From NCBI RefSeq assembly GCF_016863195.1, contig NZ_BOOK01000007.1, positions 101,501 to 165,500 on the forward strand: a stretch of 64,000 nucleotides of DNA. Direction: 5' to 3'. Position 1 is the first letter of the stretch. Every line of letters begins with the position of its first letter. Position numbers and translations under genes: made by a program. Under the pieces are notes generated by a model. The model worked only from the letters and a program-made list of their open reading frames with translations, did no database searches and had not been told where the DNA came from. Positions 59,656-64,000 of the stretch are shown in pieces. The DNA is from Paraplanobispora takensis. GTDB lineage: Bacteria; Actinomycetota; Actinomycetes; Streptosporangiales; Streptosporangiaceae.

Positions 59656-62600
59656 TCAGCCCAGCAGATCGTCCTGCCACACCCCGGGGATGGTGCCCAG
59701 CCCGGATCTGAGAGCACCGGTGAGGCTGTAGACCAGCCAGCGGCCATCATCGGTCAGGCTGACCTCCAGCGGCTCGGTCAGCGGGGAACCGCCGGCGATG
59801 TGCATCAAGCCGCCGGCGCGGTAGACGCGCAAGGTGTTGACGGACTCGCCGATGGCCGGCCCGGCCTTGGTGCGCTGGTGGTAGGCCAGCACCCGGCCGT
59901 CCCTGCTCAAAGCGGTGGGGGTGGCCCACTCGCGGTAGGTCGACCCGCCCTGGCCGGAGGTGTCTTCGATGTGGGGCACCACGATGTCGGCGCGGATGAT
60001 CGGCCCGCTGCCCAGGCGTTTGACGACGGTTCCGCTGATTAGAGGCGCGGAGGCGGGGGAGCTGTTCCACCAGGTGTAGTTGGCGGCGATAGTGCTGCCG
60101 TCGCCGGAGATGATCGGATGCTCCAGCCGGGGCACCACGCTGTCGGAGGTGATCTCCCTGCGGGCGCCGGCGGCGTCCAACAGCCAGATCCGCCACTGAT
60201 AGCCGCTGGTGGCTCTGCCGAGGGTGCCATAGACCACCTTGGCCCCGTCATCGGACATGCTGGCGGTGTTTTCGGCGCAGTCCTGGTCATCGGCGCCGGT
60301 GGTGCAGGTGTGATCCAGCTGCTGGGCGGCGGCGCCGGCGGCATGGCGGAACATGTTGTGCTTGGCGGTGCCGGCCAGTTGCTTGCGATACAGCACGACC
60401 TCGCCGTTGCTGCTGACAGCCTGCGGAGACAGGCCGCTGCCGACATTCCAGCTGGTGCCCGCGGTGATGCGGTGGACGATCAGGGTCCCGCCGGAATCGA
60501 GGAAGGCCACCGCGGAGGCGTCTCGGCTGGCGGCAAAGACCTGCGCGGCCGGCACCGGAGCGCCGCTCAGGTCTTTGGAGACCACGATGCGCTCACCGGT
60601 GATCATGTCCTTGCGGAACAGGTAGAAATTGTAGTTGCCGGGACTGGCCACCGGCGCCACCGCGGTGTTGCTGCGGCCTTGGGCCAGGTAGATCACATAG
60701 CGGCCGTCACCGGAGACGACTCCGCGCGCCCATCCGCTGGTGTCGGGGCGCGGCCGAGGCGTCTCTGCACCGGTGACGATGTTTTTCGTGCCGCTCTGCG
60801 GGATGCCGGGGATCGGCGGAGCCGGGAAGGTCAGATCGACGGTGGTCAGCAGCAGGGTTTCTGAGGGGCCGCTGATGCCGTTGGCGTTGCGCGCATATAT
60901 CGTGGCCCGATACGTCGCCCCCGGCGCCAGATCCTCTGCCAGCACGTGGGTGGCGGTACTGGGCGCGTAGATTGTCTTGGTGTCGTCGGGGATCGGCGGC
61001 GGGCCCACATACGGGCCATAGGGAATGGCCCGTTGCACCACGACGGCATAGTCCTTGATCGCGCTGGCACCCTGGTATTCGGGGCGGCGCCAGCTGACAG
61101 TCAGCGACCGATGTCCGGGCCGGCTCCAGTCATCGCTGCGCGGCGGGCTGGGCGTGCCGTAGGTGCCGATCTCCACCGCGGCCCGCGCCCGCAGTTCGGG
61201 ATGGCCGCCGGTGGCCGGGCTGACCGCTTCGATCTCGGCCACGCCCGCGCTGGCCGGCGCGGTGTAGCGGCCGCCTTCGGTGATGGTGCCCGGCCCGCTC
61301 CGGACCGACCAGCGCACCGTGACATCATCGGGATAGCCCGACACGGCGGTGGTCAGCTGCAGGCTCTGGCTCGGTTCCACCTGGCCGACCTGCGGGTTGA
61401 TTTTCAAGCCCTGGAAGGTGTCGCCGCAGGTGCGTGAGGTCCCGGCCAGCGGGATGAGGTCGCTGTTGCGCCAGGGCGAGTAGGTCTTGCCGATCACCCG
61501 GACGTCGATCGCGGCGCCCAGCCCGGCCAGGGCTTTGAGTTCGCACCAGGGATTTTGGGTGGTGCTCATCTTCAGCTGGAAGTGGGGGAACTTCACGGTC
61601 AAGGCCGGGCCGACGCGCCCTTCCAGCATGAACGCCACGTCGGTCTCGATTCCGGTGCTGATCTGGCCGTCCCCATACAGGCCCAGGCAGTTGACCACCG
61701 AGGGGCCGGTGCAGTTGTCCAGCCAGAACCCCTCACCGGTGTTCTTGACCACGTCGCATCCGGTGCTGGTTTTGGTGATGGTGCACCGGGTGCCGAACTC
61801 CTTGTCCCAGTGGGCGGCATAACTCAGGCCGACCGAGACCTCCCCGGAGACGGTGTAGCTGACGTAAAAGCGCGTGCACACCGTGGTCTTGCCGCGGGGG
61901 AGGGGGATTTTGACGCATGGGCCCTTCACCACCCCGAGGGTGAGTTTCTCGGTGAAACCGCGGCGGAAACCGTGGTCCAATCGCATCTCCGAGGAGAGCT
62001 TGACACTCTGCTCGGTCCCGACGTGATACGGGCTGATGCCGATGCGGAAGGTAGGATCGATGGTCACCCATCCGCTGATCTGGGTGGCGGTGCGGCCCTT
62101 GTCCCGCACAATCCAGGCCAGGTCGATGACCAGGATGCCGCCTTGGCGGATGAAGACGGTGGGCGCGCCGTTGGGTCCGGCGGCAGCGGCCTGCGGCTGA
62201 GCCAGGCGCACCCCCGGCTGGGCGGCGGTGAAGTGCACCTCATCGCTGTTATCGGGGCTGATGTCGGCGGCGAAGCTGACGTCGGTGAACATCTCATCCA
62301 GCGACGAGGCCACAGTGTGCACGACGAACCCGTCACCAGAAGCAGCGCTGCCGACCACCTTGCCCAAGAAGCCCTCTGGTGCCTGGGGGGCATCGCTGAG
62401 CAGGAGGATGTCGCCGTTTTTCAGCCCCGTCACCTGCGCCGGCGGGTTGGCGAAGACGAGCGTGCCGTCCTGGCGTACCTCACGCAGACTGGCCAGCGCC
62501 GCCGCTGACAGTTGCACCGGCTCCTGCTTGATCGTGGCCTTGGGGGTGACAGGTGAGGAGGCGATGCTGGCGGCTCCGGTGCCGGCGGCGCTGGCGGCCC

Positions 62601-64000
62601 GCACCGTGAAGGTGTAGGCGAGGGCCGGATCCAGGCCGGTGAAGGTGGCAGCAGTGGCAGCGGCGGTGGTGGTGATGCTGCGCCCGCCCGGGCTGGCGGT
62701 CACGGTGTAGCCGGTGATGGCGCTGGTGCCCCTATCGGCCGGTGCCTGCCAGGAGACCTCGGCCGTTCCCGTGCTCGGCACCCCCACCTGCAGCCGGGTG
62801 GGAGCGGCGGGCGGGCGGCTGGCAGCCGGGGTGATGTTCTCGATGGTGGAGGGCTTGCTGACACCGGCCGCATTACGGGCCACCACGGTGATGCTGTAGG
62901 CGGTGCCGTTGGCCAGGCCGGTCAACGCGGCAGTCGAAGCCTCGGCCGGGGCGCTCACGGTGATGTCGCCGGGCTGGGCGGTGAGCACATAGCCGGTGAT
63001 CGGCGCCCCGCCATCGCCGACCGGCACCCACTGCACCTCGATGCGCCGATCCAACGCAAAGGCCTGCACATTGGCCGGGCGCAGCGGCACCCGGGCCGGT
63101 TGCGGCGCCACCGGATTCGACGGCCAGGAGGCCGCACCCTCACCGGCGCCGTTGACGGCTTTCACCGTGAAGGTGTAGGCAGTGCCGTTGCTCAGCCCGG
63201 TGACGATCGCCTCCGAGGCGCTGGCGCTCACCGTGACCGCGGCCGTTCCCGGACTAGCCTGCACCACATACCCGCTCAGTCCGCTCGTGCCAGTGGCCGG
63301 CGGTGACCAGCTGACCCGCACCGCACCATCGCGCGGATAGACGTCAGTGATGAACGGCGCGCCCGGAGCGGCGTCCTCTTCCAACGTGACCACCAAGGCG
63401 GGTGGGGTGGTGGTCTCGGCGGATTTGAATTTGCGGAAGGAGGTGGGGTCGCTTTCGTTGGCGCCTTGCAGCATGATGCCGTGGTTGGGCTGGCCGTCGG
63501 CCCAGGCCTGGGCGATGGCGGTGAGGTCGAAGGTCATGTGCGCGGCCGGGCAGGCGGTGCTGAAGCCGAAGGCATCCTTGGTCACCGATGCGCCCGCATC
63601 GGTGGTGGCCGGCTGGCTCTCCCACGTCACCGTCGCAGCAGTCCACGCCGCCGTGACCCGCCGGGCCTGCACGCCCACCCCGGCCGCCCCGCACTGGTTG
63701 GCGGCGTAGTTCCACATCTTCAGCTGCGCCGACACGACGCGCTTGCCGGTCAGCGCGGCCGCATCGAAAGCGATCAGCCCGCGCGAGCGGTTGGCGCCGC
63801 TCCAGGTGCCGGTCTCCACCGCGGTGCTGGCGGCGTAGTTGGTGGCCGGCTGCAGGGAGTAGATGAACGTATCAGCCACCGGCGCCAAACTCACCACCTG
63901 CTCCAACGTGACCACCAAGGCGGGTGGGGTGGTGGTCTCGGCGGATTTGAATTTGCGGAAGGAGGTGGGGTCGCTTTCGTTGGCGCCTTGCAGCATGATG
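59656..64000 (-). CDS. Giant secreted DNRLRE-FnIII-beta-propeller exoprotein, 5'-truncated by the window edge
   Basis: 1,448 codons are visible, and the start lies beyond 64000. Domain order from the right: the end of one DNRLRE module, a full DNRLRE module of about 174 residues (VADTFIYSLQPATNYAAS), three fibronectin type III domains (PPAAPTRLQV, GYTVTASPGG, ITGLSNGTAYTF-type strands), and a middle region of about 450 residues with paired cysteines. Next come an Ig-like stretch, a fourth FnIII domain, and then seven S-x-DG-x-x-(V/L)-x-Y motifs (SGDGRYVIY, SRDASAVAF, SSNGEVVLY, SDDGAKVVY, SGDGSTIAA, SRDGRVLAY, TDDGRWLVY) that fit a seven-bladed propeller. Probably a cell-surface binding protein; no enzymatic motif was seen. 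Confidence 0.85.
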   Translation of the reverse strand, partial: IMLQGANESDPTSFRKFKSAETTTPPALVVTLEQVVSLAPVADTFIYSLQPATNYAASTAVETGTWSGANRSRGLIAFDAAALTGKRVVSAQLKMWNYAANQCGAAGVGVQARRVTAAWTAATVTWESQPATTDAGASVTKDAFGFSTACPAAHMTFDLTAIAQAWADGQPNHGIMLQGANESDPTSFRKFKSAETTTPPALVVTLEEDAAPGAPFITDVYPRDGAVRVSWSPPATGTSGLSGYVVQASPGTAAVTVSASASEAIVTGLSNGTAYTFTVKAVNGAGEGAASWPSNPVAPQPARVPLRPANVQAFALDRRIEVQWVPVGDGGAPITGYVLTAQPGDITVSAPAEASTAALTGLANGTAYSITVVARNAAGVSKPSTIENITPAASRPPAAPTRLQVGVPSTGTAEVSWQAPADRGTSAITGYTVTASPGGRSITTTAAATAATFTGLDPALAYTFTVRAASAAGTGAASIASSPVTPKATIKQEPVQLSAAALASLREVRQDGTLVFANPPAQVTGLKNGDILLLSDAPQAPEGFLGKVVGSAASGDGFVVHTVASSLDEMFTDVSFAADISPDNSDEVHFTAAQPGVRLAQPQAAAAGPNGAPTVFIRQGGILVIDLAWIVRDKGRTATQISGWVTIDPTFRIGISPYHVGTEQSVKLSSEMRLDHGFRRGFTEKLTLGVVKGPCVKIPLPRGKTTVCTRFYVSYTVSGEVSVGLSYAAHWDKEFGTRCTITKTSTGCDVVKNTGEGFWLDNCTGPSVVNCLGLYGDGQISTGIETDVAFMLEGRVGPALTVKFPHFQLKMSTTQNPWCELKALAGLGAAIDVRVIGKTYSPWRNSDLIPLAGTSRTCGDTFQGLKINPQVGQVEPSQSLQLTTAVSGYPDDVTVRWSVRSGPGTITEGGRYTAPASAGVAEIEAVSPATGGHPELRARAAVEIGTYGTPSPPRSDDWSRPGHRSLTVSWRRPEYQGASAIKDYAVVVQRAIPYGPYVGPPPIPDDTKTIYAPSTATHVLAEDLAPGATYRATIYARNANGISGPSETLLLTTVDLTFPAPPIPGIPQSGTKNIVTGAETPRPRPDTSGWARGVVSGDGRYVIYLAQGRSNTAVAPVASPGNYNFYLFRKDMITGERIVVSKDLSGAPVPAAQVFAASRDASAVAFLDSGGTLIVHRITAGTSWNVGSGLSPQAVSSNGEVVLYRKQLAGTAKHNMFRHAAGAAAQQLDHTCTTGADDQDCAENTASMSDDGAKVVYGTLGRATSGYQWRIWLLDAAGARREITSDSVVPRLEHPIISGDGSTIAANYTWWNSSPASAPLISGTVVKRLGSGPIIRADIVVPHIEDTSGQGGSTYREWATPTALSRDGRVLAYHQRTKAGPAIGESVNTLRVYRAGGLMHIAGGSPLTEPLEVSLTDDGRWLVYSLTGALRSGLGTIPGVWQDDLLG
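63380..63478. repeat. 99-bp direct repeat, copy 1 (copy 2 at 63902-64000)
   Basis: Identical over all 99 bases to 63902-64000, 522 bp apart, and probably longer because copy 2 is cut by the window edge. 522 bp is 174 codons, one DNRLRE module. The repeat encodes the SDPTSFRKFKSAETTTP segment at the end of each module. Perfect DNA identity points to a recent duplication or gene conversion. Confidence 0.9.
63902..64000. repeat. 99-bp direct repeat, copy 2, truncated by the window edge
   Basis: Base-for-base identical to 63380-63478. It marks the end of the preceding DNRLRE module of the same protein. Further copies may lie beyond the window. Confidence 0.9.

Noticed and set aside
59515..59711. 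A plus-strand stretch reading SQQLAAAQRAARQAAR and on, as if coding
   Set aside because: Ala/Arg-rich readings are common in this composition, it overlaps the end of the giant exoprotein gene, and it has no start.
1..64000. tRNA, rRNA, insertion-sequence or phage integrase genes
   Set aside because: No T-loop-like GGTTCGAnTCC with a fitting acceptor stem, no rRNA sequence, and no transposase or integrase motif (DDE, tyrosine or serine recombinase) was recognised by eye.

Overview
The DNA is very GC-rich (about 70% or more in most genes). It has strong third-position GC bias, frequent GTG/TTG starts and many typical actinomycete families: Scr1-type XRE regulators, DUF3618, actinobacterial holin-X, DNRLRE exoproteins and AtuA/acyl-CoA carboxylase clusters. 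This points to a filamentous actinomycete, most likely Streptosporangiaceae or a relative. That placement is inferred from gene content; no rRNA or tRNA gene was seen.

Layout. 1-2.4 kb: the start of a secreted trypsin-like protease running off the left edge, then an XRE/DUF5753 regulator with two small partner genes and a shared operator-like palindrome. 2.5-11.8 kb: a minus-strand acyl-CoA catabolic cluster (acyl-CoA carboxylase beta and alpha, enoyl-CoA hydratase, SDR-DUF2867, AtuA, phosphotransferase). 11.9-25.1 kb: a receptor-type Ser/Thr kinase, GlcD-like oxidase, secreted M6 metalloprotease, lipid kinase, a 57-residue small gene, a NERD-pseudokinase, an AarF/UbiB kinase and a DesK/NarL-type two-component system. 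25.5-26.5 kb: holin-X and DUF3618 genes with a stress-sigma-type promoter.

26.8-35.3 kb: a carotenoid cluster with crtI, crtB, crtA, a GT2 glycosyltransferase, a crtD-like desaturase and cruF. It includes plsX and a highly divergent plsY homologue, which suggests an acyclic, hydrated, glycosylated and perhaps acylated carotenoid. 35.9-39.7 kb: an HxlR regulator divergent from an acyl-CoA dehydrogenase, then a MaoC-acyl-CoA dehydrogenase operon. The palindrome in front of that operon also precedes the AtuA and phosphotransferase genes at 3.6-5.6 kb, so the two catabolic loci may form one regulon.

39.7-49.3 kb: a LytS sensor, MFS exporter, LytTR regulator, DUF485 protein, a 43-codon Arg/Ala-rich coupled ORF and an SSS symporter; then a lipoprotein and membrane protein; then a second DUF485-acetate-symporter operon with a CRP-like site. 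49.4-52.8 kb: two metallopeptidases without obvious signal peptides. 53-64 kb: an accessory region of two paralogous lipoproteins, a frameshifted DNRLRE-trypsin exoprotease coupled to one of them, a decayed lower-GC stretch with relaxase-like fragments, and a giant DNRLRE-FnIII-beta-propeller exoprotein running off the right edge with a 99-bp perfect direct repeat.

The best candidates for something not yet described are the carotenoid cluster with its altered PlsY, the coupled 43-codon ORF between the DUF485 and symporter genes, and the DNRLRE exoprotein pair flanking a mobile-element scar with a coupled lipoprotein.
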